In this document: positions 11,414 through 23,074 of the stretch, one piece after another
Numbering within the stretch: the first letter of the stretch is position 1
Layout of the letters: each line of letters starts with the position of its first letter
Assembly (NCBI RefSeq): GCF_035046485.1
Contig: NC_085138.1
Coordinates: 275,571,694-275,635,693 of the forward strand
Reading direction: 5' to 3'
DNA: 64,000 nt
From: Aedes albopictus
Taxonomy: Eukaryota; Arthropoda; Insecta; Diptera; Culicidae
The notes under the pieces: generated by a model
Database searches by the model: none
What the model was told of the DNA's origin: nothing
The model's input: the letters and a program-made list of their open reading frames with translations, nothing else
Program-made: the position numbers and the translations under genes

Positions 11414-14030
11414 TATTTACTCTACTTTTAGCTCTTTTTTCAAATCTACCACCCCCTTCTACATCATTCTACATACACCTCCCCCCCCCCCCCCCTCTCC
11501 AACCCAACCCATGTGTACCTACTTCATTACCCATTTCACTCGTACTCGCTTCGATAGTCCTACTATTAAAAAAAGCAAAATATTGTGTATAAAGAATTGT
11601 TTACTACACTACTCTGTGAACTACTCGTAGGTTAGGTCAAAACGAAAAAAGACTTATTTGATTAGAAATCTCCCTCTCCATACTGATGAAGCATAATCAA
11701 AGACCCTCAACAACACTCTTTCTGTGCGAGTGGGCAAGCGGTTTGGATGCCAATACATTTTCCCTATCCCCCCTTTTTTTTCGTTCAAAAAACATAAACT
11801 CATCACGGAAAGCACTGCGACGAGAGCTCGCGAAGCATCTCGCGGCGCGCCACCATAATCGGACTGTTTGTTGTGTTGATTTGTTTTAATTGAAAGTGCC
11901 CGCCCTGCGCGCGCTCTGGGCCCTGGGCCCTGGGCTCTCCGTTCGATCGGGAGACTTTGCGCGTTGTTGCGGGAACAAAGGCAAACATTATCTTTCGATG
12001 GCCTCTCGGCGGCACGGAAAATCAAAATATACCACACTGATTGATGTGCGCGAGTCAATAGGGTACCCTTGATCGGGGGCAGTTGATCAACCGGGGTGGA
12101 ACTTATTCACTTGGTAACAAATGCTTTGTCCATGATTAATAAACTCCCGAGTAACTTAACACTTTGGTACCCATGCTACAATAAGCACTTTGAAGATCCA
12201 CAAAGTTTACGTTCCCCACCGAAATTATTCAGAACTTCACACAGAACTCAAATAAGATTCATTGTTAGCCTACTAAGCAGCTTGAAAGCTGCTTAAGATG
12301 CTACTCGGAACTTGAGCGGATGCCATTTTAGTATACAAACTTAGAAGAAAAGTTTTGTTTCAACGAAAGCAATTTTAAATAACACTCTGTAGATGCACGC
12401 TAGTTCAGAGCAGATATCTCATTAGTTCCTTGTGTAAGTGTAGCAGATCTGGTAGTTCTGGAGTAGCAGCAACTACGGACAATGAAGCTCAAGCTCTTTC
12501 CCAGTAATGATCTGCGAAGTATCCAAGCCTGTTTAGCCGTGTCTGTTCCTCCGCGGAACAAACTAGTCCAAAGCGACCAACTTCTCACCGCTTAACGGTA
12601 TGCATACTACTGCTTACTGATTAACCGAGTGGAATGCCGAGGCTGTTGAAATCACCCCAAGAGGACGTTCAATTGATTCGGATGGGCGGCTTTTTCCTGT
12701 TTTGTTTCGTTATTGCCCAGTGTAGTTTCAAACTGGAACACGCAGTGCGGCATGCATCCATCGTTGTCCTACAACGGTTCTGCTGACAGGTTACAATTCT
12801 TCGGTACTTGCGTGATGCCTTCAGATGATGAGTTATTGAGAAACAAATCGACGGAATGGTACGTACGCAGCAGAGGCGCGTTTTCGATCGACACCTGATA
12901 AGATCTTGTGGGCTCCATGCGGGTACTGTCCCAAATGAAGAGATACATTTAGATAAGGTGGGGGAAATTGTTTATGTGGCATTGCAATGTCATGTCCAGT
13001 CTCTAATGCAGTGACTGTGTAGTGTAATTTGATAATGTTGCGATAGGGCATCGCTGGTGACAGTTGATGAATTGGTCATTGTTGATTGTGGGGAAGATTA
13101 TGACATGTGAGAGGTGTGATTTTAAATGATTGTCTTCTTGGTGGGTTCCATGAACATCATTTGAACACGAAGATGCAAAATCTGTACATGTGTTTGGGAT
13201 TTAGTTTTGAACATTGTGTGATTGAGAGATCAGGAAGCAATCGAACTATACTTAGCTAGCAATATTGATTTCATCTTGTATAGCTCCCTCGTTTGTACTG
13301 TTAGACAGTACTAAGCGAACTCATGATGCTTCTTAGCACCCGACCCATCTGAATAGAGTTCTTGCAAGCAGATATGTCCTGCGTACTGGAGTATTACGTA
13401 AGAAAAGCACAATACCCACACAACCTCAAGAACAGGTATCACACGCTTAAGCTTATGACTCCGAACCATAGTTCTTTTTAACAATTCTTGTGCATAAGGA
13501 TCATTTTGACCCCAACCACACGCGCACTATGTCAGCGACCTGTTTCCATTAAGTTTTGCATTAGGCTTTAAGGAACTGGTCTTTGTCGCCAACAGAAGTG
13601 TGAATAAATGAGTCAACGGCCTTTCTATTCTACATATCGTATATTATAGATCGTTGCGTTCTTTGCATGAGGATAGGTGAACCTTCAATTAATACAATTA
13701 GTATTACCAATCAAGGATAATAGTTTATAGACTTTGTCGCAGTTCTTTTCTAGAGTCTTTCCTTTTTGCTGATTGCACATTAGTTGGTATTCTACACACG
13801 TTTTTCGCCATGAAAAGATGTGAAATTGTCTAAATTAGTTTCCAATTCATGTTAACATTTGACGAGACGAAATAAGTCTGCCAACCAATTTTGGGATTAG
13901 CAATCTACCGGATCCGTGGGCTTACTAGTGCAGAGGATTATTAAATCCTAATTATTTCCCAGTACTGCCGAGTACATTCGCGATTCGTTTGGAAGAGGCC
14001 AGAAGTTTCGTCTTATCTCTTTTTCAGTAC
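11414..14030. other. Toll 3' UTR and repeat-poor intergenic DNA
   Basis: The Toll stop is followed by pyrimidine-rich sequence with a run of 15 C (11481-11495). An ATTAAA at 11565-11570 is a possible poly(A) signal and AATAAA occurs near 12137. A GC-rich block at about 11810-12010 includes GGGCCCTGGGCCC. No coding frame or recognisable transposon is seen to about 14.0 kb. The 3' UTR length is undetermined; the rest could be regulatory. Confidence 0.4.
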
Positions 14031-14039
14031 AGTTGCTAC

Positions 14040-14490
14040 ATACAAAAAACGGTCAACTTTAAATCCAGTTTTATATCAACAGATGAACCACTCCTCAAGA
14101 AGTCCCAGTTTATTGAACAGGACGACTCTCGACAATAACTTGTACGTCGAATTAACCCTAAAAGGGATACCTTCATGGCCTCAGTTTCGTCACCTCGCTG
14201 AGTGTGTTCCATCAAAGACGAGCTCTGAAAGGCGCCTGGGGTCCAATGGACCCCAGGTATCCCTTTTAGGGTTAAGAAGGATAATCCACTTGAGTATGTG
14301 TCCTTTCTTGTAGATTGGGCATATGAGATCAACCAACCAGCTGTTGGGCAATTCTAAATCCTCCCATTTATTTGCATAAATGTTGTGGTTTGATTGACCT
14401 AGCTTCTCGCTTCCATACTTGAGAACCGGGTATTCAGATGGTAACACTAGTTTACAAAACGAAAGTCGTGAACTTCTGTCAACGACCAAA
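14040..14490 (-). pseudogene. Non-LTR reverse transcriptase fragment split by a TTAA MITE
   Basis: The minus strand encodes KWEDLELPNSWLVDLICPIY then KKGH (about 14290-14420) and, beyond the inserted MITE, STYKLLSRVVLFNKLG (about 14090-14155). These correspond to the fingers/palm approach of non-LTR RTs (LP.SW....I.P.YKKG ... YK.LS..L..RL). Removing the MITE and one TTAA copy makes the frame continuous through a Leu-Leu-Asn-Ser junction. A stop after the LEEWFIC residues shows the RT was already damaged. Only about 110 codons remain. Confidence 0.75.
14156..14271. mobile_element. 116-bp piggyBac-like MITE with TTAA target duplication
   Basis: TTAA at 14152-14155 and 14272-14275 flank a unit with perfect 17-bp inverted ends: CCCTAAAAGGGATACCT on the left and its reverse complement on the right. 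TTAA duplication plus CCCT ends is characteristic of the piggyBac superfamily. It carries no coding capacity and sits inside an RT fragment whose frame is restored when it is removed. Confidence 0.85.
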
Positions 14491-15213
14491 ATTTTTGAAG
14501 CACAATTTAGCGCTGATTCCGAAACCGTGCTTCAAAATTCTTTAAGTAGAACAGTTTTTGAGTTTTAGCTTAATATTGAGTTTTATAACTTTTTAAAACA
14601 TGGAATCAACTAAAATTAAAAGTTTTGTTAGACCAATTTTAAATCTTTTTCCATAAATTAGGAGCTGCATATAATACCATTCGATCATCTGAATGCAGGT
14701 TTTGCGTCAGATTGATAAAATTCAAGACATTGGCGAGTTTTAGGGACAATCTCCTTAAAATCTCCAAAAATGTGTGAAGAAATGTATTTTTTTTTTCAAT
14801 AAGAAAAAAACAATTTAAAAATTCTATCTCAACGTTTATTTGACATATCATATGCAGGCGAGTTACAGTAAAAAATTCAGCTCAATTGGAGCATTGATTA
14901 CGGAGAATGAGATGTGTGAAGTAAGCGATTTTGCTTAAATTAGATAGAACAAAAATCGATTTCAAATCATCAACTTTGTATGGAAAGTCGAAAAAATTTC
15001 CGCTCTACTGTAATTTTTTTCCTTCGCGTTTTCGAACTACACCAAAAATGATCATCAGCTTACCGAGTTCAAAAATGCTGTAAACTAGTGTTATCAAATC
15101 CTGTTAACTTCCAAGACTGCTCCGGGTGCAGTCGGGATTCGTAGGATCGGAACCGTAAGTTGTGTCTTATCACCTTCGTAGCACCCAAAAGTAACATTTT
15201 TTAGTCGGATAGA
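14490..15213. other. AT-rich non-coding DNA
   Basis: No gene, repeat boundary or RNA is recognised. The stretch has several phrases typical of old dispersed repeats (for example around 14880-15000), but no ends can be drawn. Confidence 0.4.
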
Positions 15214-15866
15214 CTATAGAGTAGGCCTGTCCAGCTTTTCAAAAATGTTCTCTGATTCTCAAGTCCACCCCCATATTTTGATTGGCATCCTAAAAGAAGT
15301 AACTGGTCAAAATTTCAGCCAAATCCATTGAAATTAAGAGGTGCATCAAATCAATTTTGTGTTTTTCGACTATTTTTGAACTTCAAAAAATCATAACTAC
15401 TCTAAAACATGTCAAAACCTCATTCCTTCGGCAGAAATTGAAAGCTATACTTGTCTGCTACAACTTCTCCGAACAACGTGTGCCAATAAAATTGAAGGAA
15501 ACATGTGTAATTATCACATTTGTAATCAGAAAAACCTTAAAAAGTTGATTTTTTGATAAATTTCGTTCTGGAACACCCTAATATACTTAAAAAGTTGGAT
15601 TTTTCAAAACGGCATCATATTCTCCAATGTTTTTTGGTTATTTGCTTCTTTGACACCAATGCTGTAGGAGTTGAGCAAAAATTACTAAAATTCGTGAAAG
15701 TCAAATGTGGCCTAAAAACTAGCTTTTTGGAGGCAATCACGTTGTGGCGCGAAATTGTACTGAACGTAGTAGCTTTGCTTCCTAGTAGTTTGCCTTGGCT
15801 ACCCCCTACCACGGGTGATAACAAACAAGCGCGATGACAGGTGTTGGCTATCATATCAGTGCTGAC

Positions 15867-16428
15867 CAGGGAATGAAATTATCAGCAAATTGAGACGAAA
15901 AACAGCGTTTTTCGAGCAACCGATTTTTTCTGTTTTTACTTTTCCTGTGAGAAATGTTTATCGATCGTTGCTGTTTGTCCCCGATCAAAGATAGCCGAAA
16001 ACTGGAAATCGCTCTTTTCATTTTCGCTATCCAACTTTATCGCCTGCAAAGTTATCGCGATAATTATCAGAAGGCAAATAACAAAAATTTGCCGCTAACG
16101 GGATTCGAACCTAGACCCTCCACAAAAATGTGTATGAGCGCGCACCATAACCACACGACCACATAAGCTGCTCGAGAGGGAACTGAAATTTTATACATAA
16201 AAGCTACAGTCGTTGACGACGGCACTACGGAGAGGCGAACTAAGAGCAGAAAGCAAACCAGTCAACTTTTCATTGCGGATGATAATCGATTTTCGGCGCT
16301 GCGGAACTAGCGAAAACACATTCTCGGGAGAAGCCCGGGTCTGAATTTATCGCACGTCTTTTTTCGCCGATAATGCGTGTGAGAGAGTTTTCTACAATCG
16401 CGATCATGATCGATAATTTCATTCCCTG
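15867..16428. mobile_element. Nested hAT-like MITE, 562 bp
   Basis: Ends CAGGGAATGAAATTATC and a reverse-complement match (GATAATTTCATTCCCTG) are flanked by the exact 8-bp repeat GTGCTGAC (15859-15866 and 16429-16436). It lies wholly within the 15222-16486 element, so it is the younger insertion. Its middle carries a tRNA-like block (16091-16170) on the minus strand. Confidence 0.88.
16091..16170 (-). repeat. tRNA-like block (SINE head or pseudo-tRNA) in a MITE
   Basis: On the minus strand a B-box-like GGTTCGAATCCCG is preceded by an A-box-like TGGTCGTGTGGTTATGG about 45 bases upstream, with an anticodon-arm-sized gap. The ends do not pair as an acceptor stem, so it is not an active tRNA gene. 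It is either a truncated tRNA-derived SINE or a captured tRNA promoter. Confidence 0.5.
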
Positions 16429-17118
16429 GTGCTGACGCGATGCCACTTTTAGCGCGCCAAAGCGTGATTGCAGCTGGACAGGCCTACTATAGAGGGTTCT
16501 TAGAACCACCATAAAACAAAAATAAAATGTATATGATACATGACGGTTCCAATAACCTCTACAAGACAAATTGATCACCAAAATGGTACTTGGGACGGTT
16601 GCCTTGTCAAACAGCAAGTGGTTGGCCGCTGCAGCTACTGGTGGTTCTTACTCATTTAACTACGTACTGCGATCTGGTAGATTTTCTGATACGTCTAACG
16701 GTTCTTTCTGACGCATCATCCGTAGGTTGATCCGTCGTTGATCGACCTTTCACGAAATCTGGTATTCACTGTGCTCAGAAGCACCTGAAACCAGGATCTA
16801 CAGGAACTCACGCTGCTGCTTCGCTATCTTGTATCTTGTACACCGAATTTGACAGGTGAATCCATCTGTAATTATCACAGTTTAGTGTGTGCCTTTTTTT
16901 GTAAATTGGGCGTTTGAAGCCATTCGACTGGCTGGTGAGCAATCCGTCAGAAATCATCCGTTTTTCTAAAAAAAAAAATAGAAATATGCTAGAACATTTG
17001 TTTTATCATATGCGTTTATTTCCGTCACATTAGGAGGTAGGAGGTAGGAGGTAGACTACACAACTACTACACAAAAGCACTGGACAACAAAAAAAAATCT
17101 TCTACATTTCACGTTTAA

Positions 17119-17233
17119 CCCTCGAGTGATCGCGCTGTTGTATTTTGTACAACACGATGAAAAAATCTCGCTTTTTGTACTCAGCATTAACGTGGTGCTG
17201 ACGCAGGTAGTCAACCGCGCGAGTTACGGAGGG
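17119..17233. mobile_element. Second TTAA-flanked CCCT-ended MITE, 115 bp
   Basis: TTAA at 17115-17118 and 17234-17237 flank a unit beginning CCCTCGAGTGATCGCGC and ending in GCGCGAGTTACGGAGGG, imperfect inverted ends. Size and TTAA sites match the 14156-14271 MITE, but the inner sequence differs, so it is a separate piggyBac-like family or a diverged member. Confidence 0.65.
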
Positions 17234-17239
17234 TTAAAT

Positions 17240-18600
17240 TGCACTCCTCTTACGAGTCGACGTTTTCTTTCCAAATAACACACGCCGAAGTAAATTGATC
17301 TAAAGTAGTAACAGTTAGTATTGCGACATTTGCACCCATTTAGACTGGGTTCGATTTTATTATTATCACAGTTGAATTCCGCATGCGACTTTGCAGCGGC
17401 TAGGATATGCAAGTTCGGTTGCGTTCACGACAGGGGCGTCGGATGCACAACAGTTAAACAAAATAAGTATGATTAGTGTGAACTGTCGCTGAAAAATGAT
17501 GATTCATTGAATTCTCAAATTATCGGAATGGTCTAAACATTTATGAGAAGCCCAGTATACTAAGTCATCGTTCAATTTTTACTCCGCACGATTCACTTTT
17601 TGAACAGGTCATAAACTCATACCCCACACCCCCAAAAGCTGTGAGCTATTTCAAGGTTTGTTTTCACTGCTGTTGAATAAACCAAAGACTGAACAGTTAT
17701 TGACAAAAATTACTTTCCCCGACGGTTAAACATAAACAAAGCATTTAACTTCGTGCTAGAGATAATTTAAACAAATAGGTATGCATGTCAACTTATGCAT
17801 ATAAAATATCTTCTCCCACAACAATGCCGAGAAAGAATTCTTCTTCTTGCACTATGGTGGCGCACCATGATCAAGTTGACAAATAGTTATCTGAAATGAT
17901 TCAATTGTTTCGAACGTGTTCCATTTATGCTGTGCTAATGTGAACCGTGTTCATGTTTACAACCTAGAAGGTGTTTGAACACAGTGAACCGTGTAGCTAA
18001 TAGCAACAGATTTGCAACGTGTGGTCTCATTCGATAATCTTTGTTGAAACGCGCTTGTCGATCGAGAGTCACTCGGAGCTTAGTCCTAGAAACCTTCTCG
18101 AAGACTTGAAGAATTTTACAAGATTTTTGCGTTAGATGTGAAAAACCTGCAAGGCATTCGAAATGATTGGATACAGCTTTTATATCCTTCAAAAGAAGAA
18201 TATCAAAGATGTGACAAGTCCAAAGCTTGTGCAGTCTCTCCGCTGTGTGGTCCAATGATCACCCGTATTTATACTACCTTAGGTAGACACAATGAATCAT
18301 ACCTAGACATTTAGGTACTGTAATGAACAGTATTTTATGTAGGTAGATATCCTGTGCACACAACCATTAGGTAGACACTACAACAGCAAGGACTGATCGT
18401 TTATTAGAGACTTCCACCCACTTTTCAGCCACCTCTAAACATATAGGGTCCATTACACCGGGTCGAGCTTCAGCCAGTAATAAAGTGATGATCCGGAAGA
18501 ACTTTCACCTAGTCTGGTTGATGCCCATCGAATACACGGTACGGTCAAGAAATCCAACTCGACTCGTTTATGACCAAGTGTAATGAGGGCAGTCAGCCAT
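17240..18600. other. Non-coding DNA, no recognised feature
   Basis: No coding frame with family features. Short repeats of TAGGTAGAC/TAGGTAC occur at about 18278-18375. Nothing else can be supported. Confidence 0.35.
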
Positions 18601-21600
18601 CTTGCACTCCACATTTAAGGACATACTTGTTAGAATCCCAAAACGGCCGCCACAATGGCCGACTTTGGCACCTACTCACGATTTCGAGCGCACAAATCTC
18701 TTCGTAAACAAAACCAGAGCATCTGATCTTCTCATTTAAAGCTAATTACAAATGAGCCAGAACAGAATTTCAAAATACACTGTTGTTTGAATCTTGCTTC
18801 TTGAGATTTGTGCGTCCGAAGTTCGTATGCACTGTTGAAGCGGGATTTCATGACGTTTGTCCTTAAAGCATGGGAACTTATTGACCTCCGGAAATTTCAC
18901 TCACACTCATCGAACCAGAAGGAATTGGGAATGACTGCGATGCAATTTCAAGCACGACGTCGTTGAACACCATCCATTTGGGTAACAAACTATTTGACTC
19001 AAGATCTGAACTTTTTAATGTTGGACCATCATTCCGAGACCTAAATTGTTTTCAAAATTGTGAACATGCACGAATATTTCTGCCACGCTCACTGAACATG
19101 AGCGTTCAAAATGCATCCTAAACATTGAAAAACAAACCTGTTGCTGATCTGGCGATACTGGAGTAACAACTACAGGCGGTAATTTAGGTTCTTAAGCTTA
19201 TTTTATTTGCTCTAAAGATCAATGGTCTGTGAAGTATCGATCTTACGCAAGCCTGTTTGAACATATCTCCGCAGTTGATCTAGGAAAAAGTTGTTCCAAA
19301 GTGACAATTTTCCAGTGGTCTCGATTGCGAATTTACTACTTAAAATCAGTTTAGTCATCGCAAATATCCATGCCCTAGTAGACTTTAAACTACATTCAAT
19401 AATTTGAAAATTTCTATTGGCCGCGGGCTTAAGACAGACCTTTTTCCCCTCCGTAGAGACTACGTACGCAGTCCTTAAACGGCCCAGCGCATTCTATGCA
19501 GCTTCGTCTGAAAACCTTGCTCCATCGTAACCTTCCATAACTTCTTACAACACGTAATGACATTCATACAAAATTTCACTTCACAAATGGAAATGTGAGA
19601 AAAAAAAACAAGAGACAGTGCAGATAACATCTCTTAATTCGTTTTTTATCATAAGAAGTTTAAGCTGCTGATTGGTCTGTTATGTTTAGGTTCTTCTTGC
19701 AAAACCTAGAATCTTGTTTGCTTTTTCATACACTAAGTGTACCGGAAAGTCTATATATTCACTCTAAAACGATTTTTCTATTGAAAATTCGGCGGTTTAA
19801 GATGATGTCTTTTTGTGTGTGTATGTATGTATGTATGAGTGTATGTATGTATGTATGTACTCACTTTTAAGGAACTTCCCATCGGACAAATTTACGCATT
19901 TTAGCATGAACCAAACCAAAATTTTACCGCATTATCTGTTTTAAATAAAATGAGTTAAAGTCCCTTTGAGGCAACAAAACTCACGAACGACAGGACCGAT
20001 CAGGATGACTCTTGCACGGTACGATTCGTATTCAAGGTGCCTGTGTTTATAAGTAGTAAAAGTTGTGAAAATAATCTAAAAAAGTAAGAAAATTGTTAAA
20101 AACTTGATTTTTTTGAACGGGGAAGAAAAACAACACGATCGCAATAAAACCGATCTAGAGTGCCGTGCTGCAATGAACCCAACAGTTGTCAAACCACCAC
20201 ATCTAGGCAAGACAAAGTTTGCCGGGCCAGCTAGTCTGTTATAAACAATGGTCCGAATCGGTCAAAGCTGTCCGGGCTTATGGTCATTTTAGTGATCCGG
20301 ACCAACACCGGTGGAATTGGTCATAAATAAAGTGGAACCAAATCCCATCATGCGACACTTTTTGCAAGGTTGACGAATTTTGAGTGGAAAGCATCAATGG
20401 AAACCAGAAAATGCACTACGTCGATCCAAAATTCAAGATGGCGACCTTAAATATAAAAAAATGCAGTCCAGAATTATCAATTGCGACTGTTTTATGAAGT
20501 GTTGGGTTCTAAAAACATGCATTACTGGTACCGTAATCTGGGGGGAAGTTGATCACTTTTGCTCTATTCTTTTGAATAAAATCAAGTACAATGCACATGA
20601 CTCCAAACAAATATTTTTAAAACATGTACTGAGTGGACCTGTTTCAATTTCCGTAAACGAAATTCTTACAAGAAATTGCTAAATTTTATAAAAATTGCTC
20701 AAATGGCCGAATTTGAAAACTTTCAATCCGGGGTGAAGTTGACCAACCAATGACATAATATACTAAGAATAGAAAATTATTGAACAAACTAAATTTGATG
20801 ATGCTGAATCTGAATAAGTTTTTAAAATTCTTACAACTGGTGTAATTTGTATGTTAAAAATAAAATAAAGTTTAGTAAGTTACAGATTGACCCACATTAA
20901 ACGCCTAATGGAATGCAATTACCTTTAAAAATCGTCTTACTTTCGCAAAAACATGCTTTTATCAAATAAAACTTATATGTTAACATCGATTTTAGCTCAA
21001 AGCTATGTTCAATAAGCCTCCCATGGATAAATAAAAGTGTTTTAAAAGTGAATCATCTGATAAACAAGGCGTTGCCGGGAGACGATTACGGTATATTTGG
21101 ATGGAAGATGTCCGGGGTCCAAACCAGAATTGGCAACCCTAAATTCCATATGGTGGTCTGTAATTCTACATGGCGGCTGTTTTAAGGAGTTTTGAGCTCT
21201 AAAATCATGCAATATCGGTATATTGGGATGGAAAAGCTGTCCGGAGTTCAGAAATGGTGAACAGAATACCTATACAAGTTGCAGGCCTAAAATCCAAAAT
21301 GGTGGCCCACAATTCAAGATGGCGGCTGTTTTAAGAACATGCTCGTTAGAATCTCAAGATGGCCGATTTTTTACCCATTAACGATTTAAAGTGCACAAAT
21401 TTCATGGAAATCTAAACCAGTACCAGTGCGCCGGCTGTTTTTATTTTAAGTTTGTCTCGAGTTAGCAATAGTAAAATAAATACTAAACTATGAAGTATTT
21501 GATTCTAATGTGCAATATGGGTATATTTTGTATATAAGAAAGATGTCCGTAGTCCAAGAATGGTGATCAGCAAATCCAAGATGGTGTCTTAAGATTCAAG

Positions 21601-21620
21601 ATTAGCAGTGCAGAAATCAA
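18600..21620. repeat. Dispersed repeats incl. AAGATGGCGGC-phrase region
   Basis: Phrases such as CAAGATGGC(G/C)G recur (18640-18660, 20430, 21145-21180, 21285-21330, 21575-21590), spaced irregularly, as in old tandem or dispersed repeats. A sub-element at about 20528-21092 has ends TACCGTAATC and its complement GATTACGGTA. A TATG microsatellite lies near 19820-19860, and a conserved-looking stretch ending GCCGGGCCAGCTAGT (about 20220-20236) resembles the 3' end of a widespread mosquito retroelement (recollection only). No gene is visible. Confidence 0.45.
19814..19861. repeat. TATG/TG microsatellite
   Basis: Simple repeat of GTGTGTG followed by TATG tetranucleotides with one GAG interruption. 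The small Met/Cys/Val-rich open frame across it is an artefact of the repeat. Confidence 0.85.
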
Positions 21621-21763
21621 AAATGTGTTCATTTTAGAATTAAAATGCTATTACTTAATTTCTTAGGATAACTGTAATATCTTTGCGGGATACCTTATAA
21701 TAGTAATGACATAACTCCGACCAGTTGTTGCCGGACCAGTTTCTGGGATTTTTTTTTACTGAA

Positions 21764-22690
21764 TACCGTGATTTCGCGTGAAATTGATCAGTGGGTGAAA
21801 TTGTTCGACGTCAGGACAATTTTTGTTTGTCAAAAATAAAACTTTGAACCTAGAACAATTTGTAGAAAATTACCATCATCTAGTTCAAGGGTTATTGAAT
21901 GATGAGTTTACATGTTTAACAGCTAATGAGTCACATATTTCTGCATTAAATTTGGCAAATTTCAAGGACACTTTCAAACTTTTGTTACCGTAGCAGTATC
22001 GCACATGGAATAAATATTCGAATGAATGTTTATAGCTGCCAAGTGTTCGCTAAACCTGGTTCCGTCTTCAAAAGTTCTATAAATATTGATATTTATGCAT
22101 AAAATTGTACTTTTTCTAAAGTGATGGCTTAATTAATATGTAAATTCCATACTTTTTGGCGTTTTGTTTATATGTATTAAACTTAAAATTTAAACAATTA
22201 AGAATTTACTAAACTTGTATAAGTTTTCCAAAGCTTTTCGCATCCTGTGGTGGTTAATTCAGATGGAAAATTTATTTTCAGCACTCACAAAGACAGTTTA
22301 CTGATTAATCAATTTCACCCCGAAACTAAAATTTCTGATTTTTCATTTTAAGCGATATTTATTGCAATAAAATGATTTGCAGTAAAAGTTTCAACCTCGT
22401 TGACTGATGAAACCTGTGGTCGTACTTGTTTTAAAGCATTGAGTTTGACCATATCGATAAGTATTCAAAAATTAGAAGCCATAAGGGCCTGTCCATAAAC
22501 TACGTAGACCCTTAGGGAGGGACGGTGGGATCTGGCCAAAGTCTACGCTCCATACAAACTTCGAAAATTATGTATGGACAAATGTCTACGAGGGGGGAGG
22601 GGGGTCTGAGATGGCCAAAAATGAGTCTACGTAGTTTATGGACAGCGCCTAAACTGTGAAAAGTGATCATTTTCACCCGAAATCACGGTA
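21764..22690. mobile_element. 927-bp TIR element with ends TACCGTGATTTCG
   Basis: Left end TACCGTGATTTCGCGTGAAA (21764 on) and right end (22664-22690) are inverted copies over about 27 bases with a few mismatches. No coding capacity is seen. A younger MITE (22485-22649) is inserted near the right end. The exact target duplication is unclear. Confidence 0.65.
22485..22649. mobile_element. 165-bp MITE, GTCCATAAACTACGTAGAC ends, TAA target
   Basis: The ends are inverted: GTCCATAAACTACGTAGAC near 22491 and its complement ending about 22645. The trinucleotide TAA flanks both sides (22482-22484; 22650-22652), as expected of PIF/Harbinger-type MITEs. The interior has G-rich tracts (GGGGGGAGGGGGG). 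Palindromic MITEs with this terminal phrase are common in insects (family knowledge). Confidence 0.8.
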
Positions 22691-22699
22691 CTGTATTTT

Positions 22700-23032
22700 T
22701 TATAAGTGTGAATAGACAGAGATCTGCACCCCTGGGATTCTAGATTTATAAGTCCGGTTCTGCTCGTCATTTATCAAGAATTTGTTGCGTAATTAACATT
22801 TGATTAGTCATTTATCGAACATACAAAAGTGGTGTCAGGAAGAGTACTTGGCCATTGGTACGCTGAATTCTTTGGATTTTGGCTTATTGTAGCCCACGAA
22901 CAGCAATCGTTAAATGTATCTCGATCGACCCGATTGACATATGACTTTCATAACAGTTATAGTTTAGTTTACATTCCCAACTTTACCCCATACGCAAATT
23001 CACCAGTTGTTCAATGCTAATTATTTATCGCA
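22700..23032. other. Non-coding DNA
   Basis: No gene or repeat boundary is recognised in this stretch. Confidence 0.35.
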
Positions 23033-23052
23033 AGTCCCATTAGTCAACAAAC

Positions 23053-23074
23053 TGTGTGTGTGTGTGTGTGTGTG
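23053..23074. repeat. (TG)11 microsatellite
   Basis: Eleven uninterrupted TG units at the boundary of the 25-bp direct repeat. In the retroposition reading this is the (CA)n tail of a minus-strand insertion. Confidence 0.9.

Larger units (their letters stand above)
15222..16486. mobile_element. hAT-type non-autonomous element, 1265 bp
   Basis: Ends are TAGGCCTGTCCAGC (15222-15235) and its exact reverse complement (16473-16486). The 8-bp duplication CTATAGAG flanks it at 15214-15221 and 16487-16494. An 8-bp target site with short inverted ends fits hAT. Its open frames (for example 15553-15837) resemble no transposase. A second hAT-like element (15867-16428) is inserted inside it. Confidence 0.85.

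Noticed and set aside
15553..15837. 94-codon plus frame, possible small gene
   Set aside because: It lies inside the 15222-16486 hAT-type element, has no domain and no splice context.
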